Numbered from the stretch's first letter, positions 33,596-43,022 are shown. The stretch: 64,000 nucleotides of DNA from Anaerolineae bacterium (GCA_019912965.1 JAIOHM010000200.1:48160-112159); one strand, 5' to 3'. Notes: generated by a model from the letters alone, not told the origin. Program-made: numbers and translations.

Positions 33596-34596
33596 ACCGT
33601 CCGATTCTCGGCTTCTATCAGCCGTAACAGATCGCCACACAGACGATCTATATCTGCGCTGCGTTCGTGAATGAGTTCTTCCGCCAGCAACTTCAATGAG
33701 CGCATGGTTTCTGGCCGGGTATCATCCATCTCACTGGTGTCTTCAGTCAATTTGGTCTGAAAGCGATAGTACTGCCGCATCCCACCTTCAATATCGGGCA
33801 GCAGTTGTTTCATCTGGTAATCAACCGTCTGGCTGACACCATGCATCAGAATATTGATGATCGGGCGCACCCATCCAATCAGCCCCCAATCCTTGGCTTC
33901 GTCGTAGTGGGCACGTTTCATCAATTCGCCCGTTCCGAGCGATACAATCAAGACACCCTCGGAATCCTGATAGCGGGTTTTGGCATCTACATAGGCGCAC
34001 ATGGTCGGGTTGTTGGCGAATACCGCGCCATCCACCAATGCGTAGTAGTCCTCCAAGCCTTCAACATCCAGTTTAGAGGGTTCAAAAAAAGTTGGGGCGG
34101 CGGAGGTTGAGCGCGCGACCTGCCACATCGGGAAATTGTAAGCCGGGTCGGTTTTGGCCCTCGCACTGCGAAAGAACCACGGGATATTGCGCTCGATTTC
34201 ATAGCTGGTGATGATTACATCACGCAGCGCCTGTTTTAGCTCAATATCGCCAAAATGTTTTTTCAGGACAGATTCCACCCCATCAGATGGGTACTTTGCA
34301 TCACTCAGGCTGCCCCCCGAACGGATGCGCTGGAACATGGGAAGGTCAAAAATAGCTCCACCTTCCTCTTCGTAGAGCTTGATGCCATCTGCCGCCGAGA
34401 AGGCAGGGTTTCCATCGGCATCCGGCTTCACAATCCCCAACGCAAGAACGCCCCCGGTAGATGTACCAGCAATGATGTCGAACAATTCGGTGGTGTGTCT
34501 GCCGGTACGCTTTTCGATTTCGGCCATTACCATCGCCGGGATAAGGCCACGTATCCCGCCGCCGTCAATTGAAAGAATCCGTACAATCCTGGGCAT
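33592..34596 (-). CDS. Patatin-like phospholipase family protein
   Basis: A 334-residue serine acyl hydrolase. The oxyanion loop is DGGGIRG near residue 11, the nucleophile elbow GTSTGG near 45, and the dyad Asp lies in VDGAVFANNP near 185, so the enzyme should be active. SLGTG follows as in most bacterial patatins. AAGGAGGAG 5-6 bases before the ATG is the strongest ribosome site in the window. It resembles plant patatin and CapV-like bacterial forms more than the product of 6111..7223, but no cyclic-nucleotide synthase gene is nearby, so a role in CBASS-type defence is not supported. It overlaps the HAD gene. Confidence 0.9.
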   Translation of the reverse strand: MPRIVRILSIDGGGIRGLIPAMVMAEIEKRTGRHTTELFDIIAGTSTGGVLALGIVKPDADGNPAFSAADGIKLYEEEGGAIFDLPMFQRIRSGGSLSDAKYPSDGVESVLKKHFGDIELKQALRDVIITSYEIERNIPWFFRSARAKTDPAYNFPMWQVARSTSAAPTFFEPSKLDVEGLEDYYALVDGAVFANNPTMCAYVDAKTRYQDSEGVLIVSLGTGELMKRAHYDEAKDWGLIGWVRPIINILMHGVSQTVDYQMKQLLPDIEGGMRQYYRFQTKLTEDTSEMDDTRPETMRSLKLLAEELIHERSADIDRLCGDLLRLIEAENRTV

Positions 34597-34672
34597 ACCG
34601 ACTCCTCCTTAAATGGACACTATGAATTTTAACATCAAGTGGAGTTTAAAAGGTGTTTTCTGATGTTTGGGG

Positions 34673-36235
34673 TTACTTTGGCAACCAAAACCCAAAAGTG
34701 CTTCCCTTACCTTCTTCACTTTCGACCCAAACATTGCCTTTGTGCCATTCGACGATAGTCTTCACCAGACTCAAGCCGATGCCTGTGCCTTCGATATGCT
34801 CCGTTCCGGGCTGTTTGGCACGATAAAACGAGTTAAAAAGCCGGGGCATATGCTCTTTGCCGATACCGATACCGTTATCCCGCACCGAAAACAGGAAACG
34901 ATTTTCTTCCACACCCGCGCACACCACAATCTGCCCCCCATCAGGCGTGTATTTGATGGCGTTACTGATAAAATTTTCCATCGCTTCGCGCAGGGTCACG
35001 GGATCGCCCATGATTCCGTCAAGCATTGTTTCGGCCTGTATCTCCGAGCGCAGTTGGTGCTTTTTGCGGTCGGCTGCCGGACGTGCATCTTCAATCACGG
35101 TTTGCAGCATTTCGTTAATCTCGATGCGGCGGTGGAGTTCCAGAGGAGAACTGTGAATTTGTTCCACGCGCAGGAGATCATTCAGCATGTTGTCCATGCG
35201 TTCAGTCGTGCGGCGGATGGTGTTGATGTAGCGCTGGGCATTGGACATAGTCTCTGGCAAATCCAGCTCGATCAAATCGCAGTAGCCACTGATGAGCGCC
35301 AGTGGACTGCGAAGATCGTGGGAAGCCATCTTGAGCATTTCGTTCTTGAAGCGGTCAAGATCAGTCAAGGTGGTGACATCGTGCATCACCACCACATAGC
35401 CGGACGAGTCTTGCATCGGGTTTTCCCAAACCGCGATCAGCACTTCAAAGTCTTTTTTATCGGCATCAGAACGTGCTTTGAACATCCATGTTTTTTCATC
35501 CAGCGGCGGGTTGTCGAGTACGCTCAATACTTGTTCAAAAGCTCTGTTCGTCCCAACCAAATCACTCAACGGCACAGGGGTTTTGACTTCAGCGGCATTC
35601 AGGAAATGTTCCGCCACTGAATTCATGAGCAAGACACGCCCACGTTTATCCAGCACCAGCACAATGCTTTTAATGGCGTGCAGCAGGGATTCAACCTGAC
35701 GGCGCTGCGCTACCACCTGGTTTTCCATCCGCGCATTGTGGATGGCAACGGCGGCCTGATTAACCCCGATGAGCATCAAACGCTGGTGTGCGGGTGTGAA
35801 GTGTCCCGCATCCGGGTGCAGGAGCGTGAGAACGCCCATCATATCCTGATTGCAAATGAAGGGAATGCACAACGCAGAACCGGTCTGTAATTCGCTTTCA
35901 AAGTGGGCGCGTCGCTCGTCGGTTTCCGCATTTTGTACCAACAGTGCCCGCCGTTCACAGGCAGCAAGCCCCGCCAATCCACTTTCCAGCCCACCCACTC
36001 GTGCGGAAAATATCATGTCCGGGTTCAGATTATCGGTTCGGAAAATGTGCCGCCAATCCAGATCATAGTTGGGGTGCAGCGCTAAATGTGCCTGCGCTGC
36101 GCCGACGGCGTTTGCCAACAACCGGATGACTTTGCCAAGCACCCGGTTCATATCAAACTGAGTCAGCAGAAGCGAGACCTCGGCCAACACTTCAATTTCG
36201 CGTGAGGAATCGGTTTGAGAATGAATAGCAACCAT
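34673..36235 (-). CDS. Sensor histidine kinase with GAF and PAS domains
   Basis: A 520-residue kinase without membrane segments. A GAF domain covers about residues 18-170 (ALCIPFICNQDMMGVLTLLHP), then a coiled linker, a PAS domain near 190-300 (IVLVLDKRGRVLLMNSVAEHFL), the HisKA dimer helix with ASHDLRSPLALISG (phosphorylated His) and a HATPase domain with N box ENFISNAIKYTPDGG, G1 DNGIGIG and G2 GTGIGLSLVK. All catalytic boxes are intact. It probably senses an internal ligand. No response-regulator gene is adjacent; partners may be the receivers at 45.8-46.2 kb or elsewhere. Confidence 0.92.
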   Translation of the reverse strand: MVAIHSQTDSSREIEVLAEVSLLLTQFDMNRVLGKVIRLLANAVGAAQAHLALHPNYDLDWRHIFRTDNLNPDMIFSARVGGLESGLAGLAACERRALLVQNAETDERRAHFESELQTGSALCIPFICNQDMMGVLTLLHPDAGHFTPAHQRLMLIGVNQAAVAIHNARMENQVVAQRRQVESLLHAIKSIVLVLDKRGRVLLMNSVAEHFLNAAEVKTPVPLSDLVGTNRAFEQVLSVLDNPPLDEKTWMFKARSDADKKDFEVLIAVWENPMQDSSGYVVVMHDVTTLTDLDRFKNEMLKMASHDLRSPLALISGYCDLIELDLPETMSNAQRYINTIRRTTERMDNMLNDLLRVEQIHSSPLELHRRIEINEMLQTVIEDARPAADRKKHQLRSEIQAETMLDGIMGDPVTLREAMENFISNAIKYTPDGGQIVVCAGVEENRFLFSVRDNGIGIGKEHMPRLFNSFYRAKQPGTEHIEGTGIGLSLVKTIVEWHKGNVWVESEEGKGSTFGFWLPK

Positions 36236-36262
36236 ATTAATGTTCAGTGACTAATTGGTCTT

Positions 36263-36268
36263 TATAAT
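36263..36268 (+). promoter_or_regulatory. Candidate -10 box for the GT39 gene at 36307
   Basis: A perfect TATAAT stands 38 bases before the ATG, in the divergent space after the histidine kinase gene. No clear -35 hexamer. Confidence 0.3.
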
Positions 36269-36306
36269 AGCCCAGATTCGCTTTTGATGCCAAGTCGCAC
36301 ATCCTT

Positions 36307-38181
36307 ATGAACTTCAGTACAATAACCGCGTTTTTGCTCAAGGACAGTTGGTTAGCCCGTATGCTCAATGCCCACTCTTTGCGCCGGATAATCCCTTATC
36401 TCGTGCCACTCAGCCTGTTGTTATTCAGCGCGGCGATTCGAATCGGCTATCTGGTGGATTTTGTGGAATGGCCGGATGAAATCTGGTCGGTGTGGCATGT
36501 GCGCGGGACGTTTGAACAGGCAATGCAGCGCGTCCCTGCTGATTGGCCGCCCCTGTTCAGCGCGGTTACGTGGTTTTGGCAGCAGATAGCCGGATTGCAA
36601 TTGGAAACCGCGCGTTATCTGATGGTGCTGTTGAGCCTGCTGACGCTGGCATTTCTGTATCGCGCCGCCCGCCGCTTTTCCCCGGATGGCGGCAAAGGGC
36701 AGACCGTCGCAACATTCACAATTCTGACATTCGCAGCAACGGGTTATGGGATTTTCTCCGGCGTGGATGTGCGGGCGTATGGCTTGCTGCTCATGTTGGG
36801 GGCGCTGGCATTGTGGCTGCTGCTGCGCTGGATGCACCGTCCAAATTGGGGCAGAGCCGCTTCGCTTGGGCTGGTGTTTGCCGCACTTATTTACACAAGC
36901 TACACGAGCTTTTTTTATATCGCCTTCCTGACACTCTTTTTACTGGTGCAGCGTCCGCGCCTTTTCGTTCGTTGGGTTGGGGTTGGCATCATCACAGGCG
37001 TACTGGTTTTGCCGCTGCTGCCCAGTTTTTTGAGCAGCGCGGGCAGTCGTCTGGAAGTAATGCAGCAACCGTTTCAACCGCTGCCACAGGCATTGGCAAC
37101 CCTGTATGGTGAGTTTGGGGGTACACAGTGGTTTCTGATTCCGCTGGTGGCGGCTGGACTGCTATTGATTATTGCGCTTCGCCAGCCCCATGAACGGCGA
37201 AAACGATTGCTATTGGCGGCGTGGGTGCTGTTCCCTTTAGTCATCTATTTCACCGCAACCAGCGAAGAATTCTGGAAACCGCGTTACCTGTGGTGGGTAT
37301 TGATCGGATTGACGCTGCTGATCGGCGTCGGGGCGGCACAGCTACCGCGTTTGGCGCGTTGGGGGGCGGCGGTTGGCTTGGTGTTGATGGCGTCTCTCCC
37401 GGTAAGCTGGCATCAATATCAGATTGACGCTACCTCAGCGACTCCGTTTCGCGCGGCTTTTTCGTGGCTGGCGGAACACATACGGCCTGATGATGTCTTA
37501 ATCATCGACCCACACTGCATTTGTGGTGTGCCGTATGGTTGGGATTATTTCATGCCACACTATTTCCCAACGGGTTATCTACCCATTATTGAGCAACCCG
37601 GCACAGCATCGCGGGTGTGGTATCTCTCGTCAGAAGGATGGGAACGTGATGAGACGCTGTTGGCAGAAATCAGCGAAGGGCGGAAACCCTCTATTTTTGT
37701 CGGGCCGTGGTATTTCCTGCTGCGGCTTTATGAAGGGCCCCCGTCGTGGGAAGGGGTCACATTTGGGGATTCTGTCCGGCTAAACGGCGTTGAACTGACG
37801 GATGATCGGACGGTTCTGAGCGAAGATGAGCAGTTGGAAATCAAACTGTGGTGGTCAACCATAGAGCAATTAGATGTAGATTACAGCATCAGTCTTGCGC
37901 TGCTCAATCATCGCGGCGAGGTTGTGACACAGGTTGATGGGCCAGCACTTGCCCCGGATACACCACAGCAAATGAGCGCGTGGCAGCCGGGAAATTATTA
38001 TGAGGACTACCGCGTGATCGAACTGCCACCCGGTTTAAAATCCGGCAATTATCGGCTGGTGGTTACGGTGTATCAGTGGTGGGATAATATTCGCTTAGTG
38101 CCTATACCTAATGACGAGCATCCAACGATAACAGGTGATCATTATCTCGTGGTGCGGGAATTGTCACTTTTTGAATATTGA
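36307..38181 (+). CDS. GT39-type membrane glycosyltransferase with C-terminal beta domain
   Basis: A 624-residue protein. About ten hydrophobic segments fill residues 30-385. The first loop has FVEWPDEIWSVWHVRG with the PDE/DE acidic motif of GT-C enzymes, followed by WPPLFS. From about residue 390 the protein is soluble and probably external; its last 120 residues (LSEDEQLEIKLWWST, then GNYRLVVTVYQWWD) look like a beta sandwich, possibly carbohydrate-binding. It should transfer a lipid-linked sugar at the outer face. It ends with a strong terminator and is transcribed away from the histidine kinase gene. Confidence 0.8.
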   Translation: MNFSTITAFLLKDSWLARMLNAHSLRRIIPYLVPLSLLLFSAAIRIGYLVDFVEWPDEIWSVWHVRGTFEQAMQRVPADWPPLFSAVTWFWQQIAGLQLETARYLMVLLSLLTLAFLYRAARRFSPDGGKGQTVATFTILTFAATGYGIFSGVDVRAYGLLLMLGALALWLLLRWMHRPNWGRAASLGLVFAALIYTSYTSFFYIAFLTLFLLVQRPRLFVRWVGVGIITGVLVLPLLPSFLSSAGSRLEVMQQPFQPLPQALATLYGEFGGTQWFLIPLVAAGLLLIIALRQPHERRKRLLLAAWVLFPLVIYFTATSEEFWKPRYLWWVLIGLTLLIGVGAAQLPRLARWGAAVGLVLMASLPVSWHQYQIDATSATPFRAAFSWLAEHIRPDDVLIIDPHCICGVPYGWDYFMPHYFPTGYLPIIEQPGTASRVWYLSSEGWERDETLLAEISEGRKPSIFVGPWYFLLRLYEGPPSWEGVTFGDSVRLNGVELTDDRTVLSEDEQLEIKLWWSTIEQLDVDYSISLALLNHRGEVVTQVDGPALAPDTPQQMSAWQPGNYYEDYRVIELPPGLKSGNYRLVVTVYQWWDNIRLVPIPNDEHPTITGDHYLVVRELSLFEY

Positions 38182-38216
38182 AAGGGGAGAAAACAGTTGT
38201 CTCCCCTTAATTTATT
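38182..38216 (+). terminator. Terminator after the GT39 gene
   Basis: A perfect 9-bp stem AAGGGGAGA / TCTCCCCTT with a 9-base loop begins right after the stop codon and is followed by aatttatt. The tract after the stem is AT-rich rather than pure T. Confidence 0.6.
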
Positions 38217-38219
38217 GCC

Positions 38220-38335
38220 TAAGCCAGAACCGATACGTTTTCAACGATCCATGAGCAGTTATTGATTGTTGAATACGCGGCAATTGATGATCTAATTGTT
38301 TACATGCTCATGGATTTCTATCGGTTACTGGCTTA
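38220..38335. mobile_element. 116-bp inverted-repeat element between convergent genes
   Basis: The outer arms are TAAGCCAGAACCGATA (38220-38235) and, inverted, TATCGGTTACTGGCTTA (38319-38335). A second perfect pair lies inside: ATCCATGAGCA (38247-38257) and TGCTCATGGAT (38305-38315). The middle 47 bases are AT-rich. No frame is present. The right arm includes the stop codon of the M42 peptidase gene. It could be a small foldback element or a large cruciform terminator. Confidence 0.5.
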
Positions 38336-39340
38336 GAGTTTGACGGTATTGCCGACTAAGCCAAGCAGCAGTTGGACACAGGCTTCGACATCGCGGCTGT
38401 CCACCGTTTCGCTGGTGGTATGTACAAAACGGCAGGGAATGGAAATACATCCGCTGGGAACACCAGCCCGCGCGGTCTGGATTCCGGCGGCATCGGTTGT
38501 GCCGAGGTTGAGCAGTTCTAGCTGGTAGGGGATGCCATCGGCTTCAGCACGTTTGACCATCCAATCGCGGATGGCAGGCGGTACAACCAATCCGGTATCG
38601 TGTACCTTGATGGCTGCACCGCCGCCCAATTTAACGGCCATTTTCTCATTCTTGAGCAGGTCGCCTGTTCCAGTTACGTCCAGTGCGATGGCAATATCCG
38701 GGTCAACCGCATAAGCCGCCGGACGTGCGCCGCGGATACCCACTTCTTCCTGCACCGTGAAGACAAAATAAACTTCGTTCGGAAGCTTTTTCTTTTTGTT
38801 TTTCCGCAGGCGGCGCATGGCTTCGATGGCGATGGCGCAGCTAATCCGGTCGTCCATCGATTTGGCGATCAAGCGTGTTCCACGTTCTTCCAGTGGTCGC
38901 CAAAAAGTGGCCGGACTGCCTATCTGTACCAAGCTGTTGCCGTTACCATCGCTGACATCAATGTAAAACTCATCCAATTCGGGAGCGGTGGTGCGGCTTG
39001 CGCCAAACATATCTGGCGCACCAATCACACCGACTGTACCATCTTCAAATTTTACGCGGCTGCCCATCAGGGTTGTATAGAGCAGGCCACCGATGGCGGT
39101 GAAACGCAAGTAACCGGTTTTCTTCTCAATATAGGTTGCCATCAGGCCGATTTCGTCCATATGGGCGGCGATCATAATCTTTGGCCCGCCCTGTCCCACA
39201 CGGCAGATCAAATTGCCCAGCGGATCAACGGTGATTTCATCGGCCAGTTCAGCCACTTCGTCTTGAATCAGCTTGCGGACATGGTGTTCATAGCCGGATG
39301 GCCCCCAGGCTTCCACCAGTTTTTGAATCAGTTCTTTCAT
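38333..39340 (-). CDS. M42 family metallopeptidase (glutamyl aminopeptidase/endoglucanase-like)
   Basis: A 335-residue dinuclear metal aminopeptidase of the M42 family (FrvX/TET-like), which trims peptides inside the cell, usually as a large dodecamer. Visible ligands: IAAHMDEIG (His), KSMDDRISCA (bridging Asp), VFTVQEEVGIRGA (catalytic Glu and ligand) and CRFVHTTSE (His). A normal dimetal site is thus complete. AAGGAG lies 8 bases before the ATG. It is the last gene of an M42 - PhzF - M42 operon; the two peptidases share about the same layout but are clearly diverged. Confidence 0.92.
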   Translation of the reverse strand: MKELIQKLVEAWGPSGYEHHVRKLIQDEVAELADEITVDPLGNLICRVGQGGPKIMIAAHMDEIGLMATYIEKKTGYLRFTAIGGLLYTTLMGSRVKFEDGTVGVIGAPDMFGASRTTAPELDEFYIDVSDGNGNSLVQIGSPATFWRPLEERGTRLIAKSMDDRISCAIAIEAMRRLRKNKKKKLPNEVYFVFTVQEEVGIRGARPAAYAVDPDIAIALDVTGTGDLLKNEKMAVKLGGGAAIKVHDTGLVVPPAIRDWMVKRAEADGIPYQLELLNLGTTDAAGIQTARAGVPSGCISIPCRFVHTTSETVDSRDVEACVQLLLGLVGNTVKL

Positions 39341-39382
39341 TCCTATGACTCCTTTTGAAGCGCAGTTTTCGCCAACCCGTTC

Positions 39383-40288
39383 CTAGACCTCAATCACACC
39401 TTCACCGATGCTGACACATTGGCCGCCGACGCTGACCCGATTGATCGCGCCGTTTTCCTGCCCAATTTCGATGGTGAGGAAACTTGGCCTGCCCATTTCA
39501 ATCCCTTGTTCACTGATGATGTGCGCCGGGTTGCCGCTGACCATTCCATATTTCACCAAATAACTACCCAACGGCCCACTGGCTGCACCCGTTGCGGGGT
39601 CTTCGGTAATGCCGAGCGACGGGCCAAACATGCGGGAATGGACGGTTGAAGTGGGATATACGGTTTCGCGGCTGAAGGGGAAAATTTCGTCGATGTTACC
39701 GAGTTCACCACGTATGCGTTCCCATAAATCATTTCGCAGTTTGGATTTTTGCACGGCTTGAAGGGTTTTCATTGGCACGTACAAACACGGGACACCGCAG
39801 GAGACAACCTGCAAGGGGTAATCATCCAAATCAGTTTCGTCAATGGAAAGCGCGGTCGCTACCAACGCGCGATCTTCGTAAATTTGCCCGAAGGTCGGGT
39901 TGGGCTGCTGCATGGAAATTAAGGTTATCGCATCGCCTTCAAAAGTGAATGTAACCGGGATAAGGCCGACTTTTTCTTCGAGGCGAATTTGGGCTTTTTT
40001 CGGGGATACATCCACCAGCTTTTCACGTTCCAGCACATAAGCAGTGCCAACGGTGGGATGTCCCGCCATTGGCAGTTCCATCGTCGGGGTGAAAATACGA
40101 ACTTTCCAATCGTTGGCCGGATCATCCGGCGGGAGGACGAAAGTGGTTTCCGAAAGGTTAAGTTCTTTGGCGATACGCTGCATCAGTTGGTCGGGAATGC
40201 TGCGCCCATTGGTGAAGACCGCCAGCGGATTCCCGCCGAAGCGTTCGTTGGTGAATACATCTACCAGTTGATAACGAAGTTTACGCAT
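39383..40288 (-). CDS. PhzF family isomerase-like protein
   Basis: A protein of about 301 residues with the PhzF/diaminopimelate-epimerase-like double fold. Key parts: YQLVDVFTNERFGGNPLAVF at the start, NLSETTFVLPP with the catalytic Glu, MAGHPTVGTAYVL, and near the end EDPATGAASGPLG. PhzF enzymes isomerise a dihydro-anthranilate in phenazine synthesis, but most bacterial family members have other, unknown substrates and no phenazine genes are nearby. Its start codon follows the stop of the upstream M42 gene directly (TAAATGATG), so the genes are co-translated; either ATG of the pair may be used. Confidence 0.9.
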   Translation of the reverse strand: MRKLRYQLVDVFTNERFGGNPLAVFTNGRSIPDQLMQRIAKELNLSETTFVLPPDDPANDWKVRIFTPTMELPMAGHPTVGTAYVLEREKLVDVSPKKAQIRLEEKVGLIPVTFTFEGDAITLISMQQPNPTFGQIYEDRALVATALSIDETDLDDYPLQVVSCGVPCLYVPMKTLQAVQKSKLRNDLWERIRGELGNIDEIFPFSRETVYPTSTVHSRMFGPSLGITEDPATGAASGPLGSYLVKYGMVSGNPAHIISEQGIEMGRPSFLTIEIGQENGAINRVSVGGQCVSIGEGVIEV

Positions 40289-40291
40289 CAT

Positions 40292-41344
40292 TTAGTCTCG
40301 CCCCAGCCCTTCCCACGTTAAATCCTTCAGTATGGCTTGTACCAATTTCAGCGTATTGGCGTAGTCATCACGGTTTAAGTAAGCCGTCGGGCTGTGGATG
40401 TAGCGACAGGGGACGGAAATCACACCGGATGTTACGCCAACAGTGGTGGTATGAATCGCGCCTGCATCTGTGCCGCCGCCGAGTTGGGTTTTGAGTTGAT
40501 AGGGAATCTTGTGCTTTTCGGCAGTCTGCTTCAGGAAACCGAGCAATTTTGGATTCACAATCAGGCTTCTATCCATGACCGTCAGCACCGGGCCATCCCC
40601 CAAACGGCAAGCCGGATTGGGTTCATCTTCGTCGTCAGGTTCGGCTAACGGGTTGGGAATATCGTTAGCGGTTGTGCCTTCCAATGCCAACGCTACATCC
40701 GGCTTCAGGGCTTGGGCTGCTACCCGTGCGCCACGCAAACCGATTTCTTCCTGCACGGTGAAGGCCGCCAGTACATCAACCGGGTATGGGCCGCCCTGCA
40801 AAATATCGACCAACAGCGAACAACCGACACGATCATCGAAGGCTTTGCCGCGCAGCATGGTCGCGCCGATTTCCATGTATTGGCTGTCGAAGGCGATGCG
40901 ATCACCGAGTTTCACTTTCCCGTTGACCTCGCCCTTATCACTCGCACCAATATCGATTCGCAGGCTGCCCAATTTGACGGCATTCTGGTCACGGTTGCGG
41001 TGAATCGGCGTCCAAATGATGACACCGGGAATACCGCTTTCGCCCACCTTCACCCGCAGCCCTGGCAAAATACGTTCGTCAATGCCGCCGATGTTGATAA
41101 AGTGTAGGCTGCCGTCACCATCAAAGCCCGTCACCATGAAGCCCACTTCATCCATGTGCGCCGAAAGCATAATGCGTGGGCGATTTTTGGCTTTACCCTT
41201 GCCGGGTTTTACGGCGGTAATGCTGCCCATTGGGTCGATGCGAATCTGATCCGCATGACCATCTATCGCATTCAAAATTAGTTTACGGACGGCATCTTCC
41301 TTACCAGAGACACCGACTGCCTCGGAAAGTTCCTGTAAAATCAT
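40292..41344 (-). CDS. M42 family metallopeptidase (second copy)
   Basis: A 350-residue M42 aminopeptidase. Metal and catalytic residues are visible in MLSAHMDEVGF, KAFDDRVGCS, TVQEEIGLRGA and CRYIHSPTAY. Compared with the product of 38333..39340 it has an extra acidic stretch (LAEPDDEDEPNPACR) near residue 235, after the conserved ALEGT. GAGGG precedes the ATG by 7 bases. It is first in the three-gene operon with PhzF and the other M42 gene. Different peptide length or residue preference for the two enzymes is likely but not shown. Confidence 0.92.
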   Translation of the reverse strand: MILQELSEAVGVSGKEDAVRKLILNAIDGHADQIRIDPMGSITAVKPGKGKAKNRPRIMLSAHMDEVGFMVTGFDGDGSLHFINIGGIDERILPGLRVKVGESGIPGVIIWTPIHRNRDQNAVKLGSLRIDIGASDKGEVNGKVKLGDRIAFDSQYMEIGATMLRGKAFDDRVGCSLLVDILQGGPYPVDVLAAFTVQEEIGLRGARVAAQALKPDVALALEGTTANDIPNPLAEPDDEDEPNPACRLGDGPVLTVMDRSLIVNPKLLGFLKQTAEKHKIPYQLKTQLGGGTDAGAIHTTTVGVTSGVISVPCRYIHSPTAYLNRDDYANTLKLVQAILKDLTWEGLGRD

Positions 41345-41516
41345 ATTGACCCTCTATCTGCGGGGTTGAAACCCAATCTCGTCTGCAATCCTACCTGCCC
41401 ATGTGCCAGCGCGCAAATGCCGCCTCAATCCAGCACACTGCGAAGTCTGGAGACTTGTTCATTTTTGATATATACTACCCGCCGTAATGACCTTCAAAAA
41501 CACATGAGGCAGCGAC

Positions 41517-41918
41517 ATGGCAACCGATTCGCGCACCTGGTTTTATACCACGCCCGAACCCCGTCCGTACTTGATTGAAGAACGGGTCAACCACACCCTT
41601 TGGAAAAACCGCCTGCAAGGGCTTTCGATGATTTGCACCCAATATACCGCGCCCTTCAAGATGGAAGGTGTGTGGAACGAAATGCCGGTGCAGTTTGAAT
41701 GGCAGCCCGGCAAATATTTCATTCTGCGGGCTGGACGCGAGGTAAAAGAACTCATCGGTGTGATGCGCCAGATTTTGATGATGCGGCCTGCTTTGGCCTA
41801 TAGCGATGAAAATGGTTTGTTCTGTGTGGAATACCATACTGACGGCGGCAAAGCGCGTTATGAAGAAATTCAGGGCAACCCCGGTTTTCAGGGTTTGCGC
41901 CGCCTCCGCCGGGATTAA
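41517..41918 (+). CDS. Conserved hypothetical protein
   Basis: A soluble protein of 133 residues. It starts MATDSRTWFYTTPEPRPYLI and has WNEMPVQFEWQPGKYFILRAGREVKELIG in the middle and GLRRLRRD at the end. The mix of strands and helices with many aromatic residues suggests a folded single domain. I recognise no family or catalytic motif and no signal peptide. GAGGCAG gives a good ribosome site 8 bases before the ATG, which supports expression. It is divergent from the M42 operon and convergent with the GNAT gene. Function unknown. Confidence 0.65.
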   Translation: MATDSRTWFYTTPEPRPYLIEERVNHTLWKNRLQGLSMICTQYTAPFKMEGVWNEMPVQFEWQPGKYFILRAGREVKELIGVMRQILMMRPALAYSDENGLFCVEYHTDGGKARYEEIQGNPGFQGLRRLRRD

Positions 41919-42018
41919 CACACCAAGAAATACAGGATTTACGCAGATCGTGACGAATTTTCCTGTAGAACGGCGAAAAATCGGGCGGCCACGCTGGGTC
42001 GCCCTATCATGAAAAGGG

Positions 42019-42945
42019 TTATAACACCTTAACCCAAGGGGTATTGAGATCGCATTCTGGAAAAAGTGAACGATACAGAGCATTTGCCGCGAGATCATAA
42101 CCACTGACGGTAGCCAGCATTGCCCCCATGCTTTTTGCCCGGTGCATCGCTTCGACCATGATTGCACGTCCTAGACCGAGACGCTGGTATTCTGGCATCA
42201 CAGCCACCGGGTCAAAGAGTGCGGATCGGGTCACATCGTCATACCACAAGACACAGTAAGCCACAATCTGCCGATCTGGTGCAGCAGCCACAATATCCAG
42301 GTCACGACGATATAACGGTGATCGTTTCCAATTCAGGCTCCAATCCCAACCTTCATAGGCTTCATCAGGTTCGTCAGGATGAAAAGCCCGCCATGAGACC
42401 CAACTTCTCTGCTGCCATTCGCCGCTGTCAATGTCGTTGATGGGGCGCACGGTATAACCTTCCGGTGGTGGAGCATCGGGCAGCGGTGTGGTCAGGTCGC
42501 GCCGCCACTGATGTTCTTTTTTGCCATCCGATTCGGAATAACCGCGCTGCCGCAAAAGCTGCGGACGCGAGGGGGTTCGCTCATGAACAAACGTAAAAAA
42601 ACGCTGTCTGGGTATCCCCAGATATTGTTCGGCCACAGTGAGCATGTCTGTTTCAAGTTCAGGTGTTTGACAATTGGGATGAATTGTCAGAATGGCTTCG
42701 TTCTGACTGTCAGCGTTCAAAACCGCCATAATCCGACCTGACTCATTCTCCCAAAGGAAGCTGCCAGCTTCCCATGAGGCGACAACTCGGACATTTTCGA
42801 CCATATGCCAGCGCCAATAATCAAACCGACTGGCTTGCCAACCCACTTCCCGCCGATCATTGCACAAATAGACTTCCCTTAAGAAAGCGCGTATCCGCCA
42901 GTAGTCGTCATTGTGCTGACAGGCACGCATGGTTAGTTTTCCCAT
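42019..42945 (-). CDS. Two-domain GNAT acetyltransferase
   Basis: A 308-residue protein with two GNAT-like halves. The first half (residues 1-145) is degenerate, with IRAFLREVYL and an SENEAILTIHPN-like strand but no clear acetyl-CoA loop. The second half has VAAAPDRQIVAYCVLWYDD, then VAVMPEYQRLGLGRAIMVEA, where QRLGLG is the pyrophosphate loop, and MLATVSGYDLAANALYRSLF. The active site should therefore lie in the C-terminal half. AAGGG lies 8 bases before the ATG. The acceptor is unknown; Chloroflexota have many such double-GNAT proteins. Confidence 0.85.
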   Translation of the reverse strand: MGKLTMRACQHNDDYWRIRAFLREVYLCNDRREVGWQASRFDYWRWHMVENVRVVASWEAGSFLWENESGRIMAVLNADSQNEAILTIHPNCQTPELETDMLTVAEQYLGIPRQRFFTFVHERTPSRPQLLRQRGYSESDGKKEHQWRRDLTTPLPDAPPPEGYTVRPINDIDSGEWQQRSWVSWRAFHPDEPDEAYEGWDWSLNWKRSPLYRRDLDIVAAAPDRQIVAYCVLWYDDVTRSALFDPVAVMPEYQRLGLGRAIMVEAMHRAKSMGAMLATVSGYDLAANALYRSLFPECDLNTPWVKVL

Positions 42946-43022
42946 ATGGTTTACCCTTAGGAATTAATCAATTGCGGGAAAGCCATGCCAAGCATAAGCA
43001 GACTTCCACCCACGACGCTGCA

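Noticed and set aside
33592..34596. CapV-like effector of a CBASS defence system
   Set aside because: No CD-NTase, Cap2 or Cap3-like gene is adjacent; the neighbours are a HAD phosphatase and a histidine kinase.
34667..35620. Plus-strand frame of 317 codons
   Set aside because: It is antisense to the histidine kinase gene, whose H, N and G boxes are all intact.
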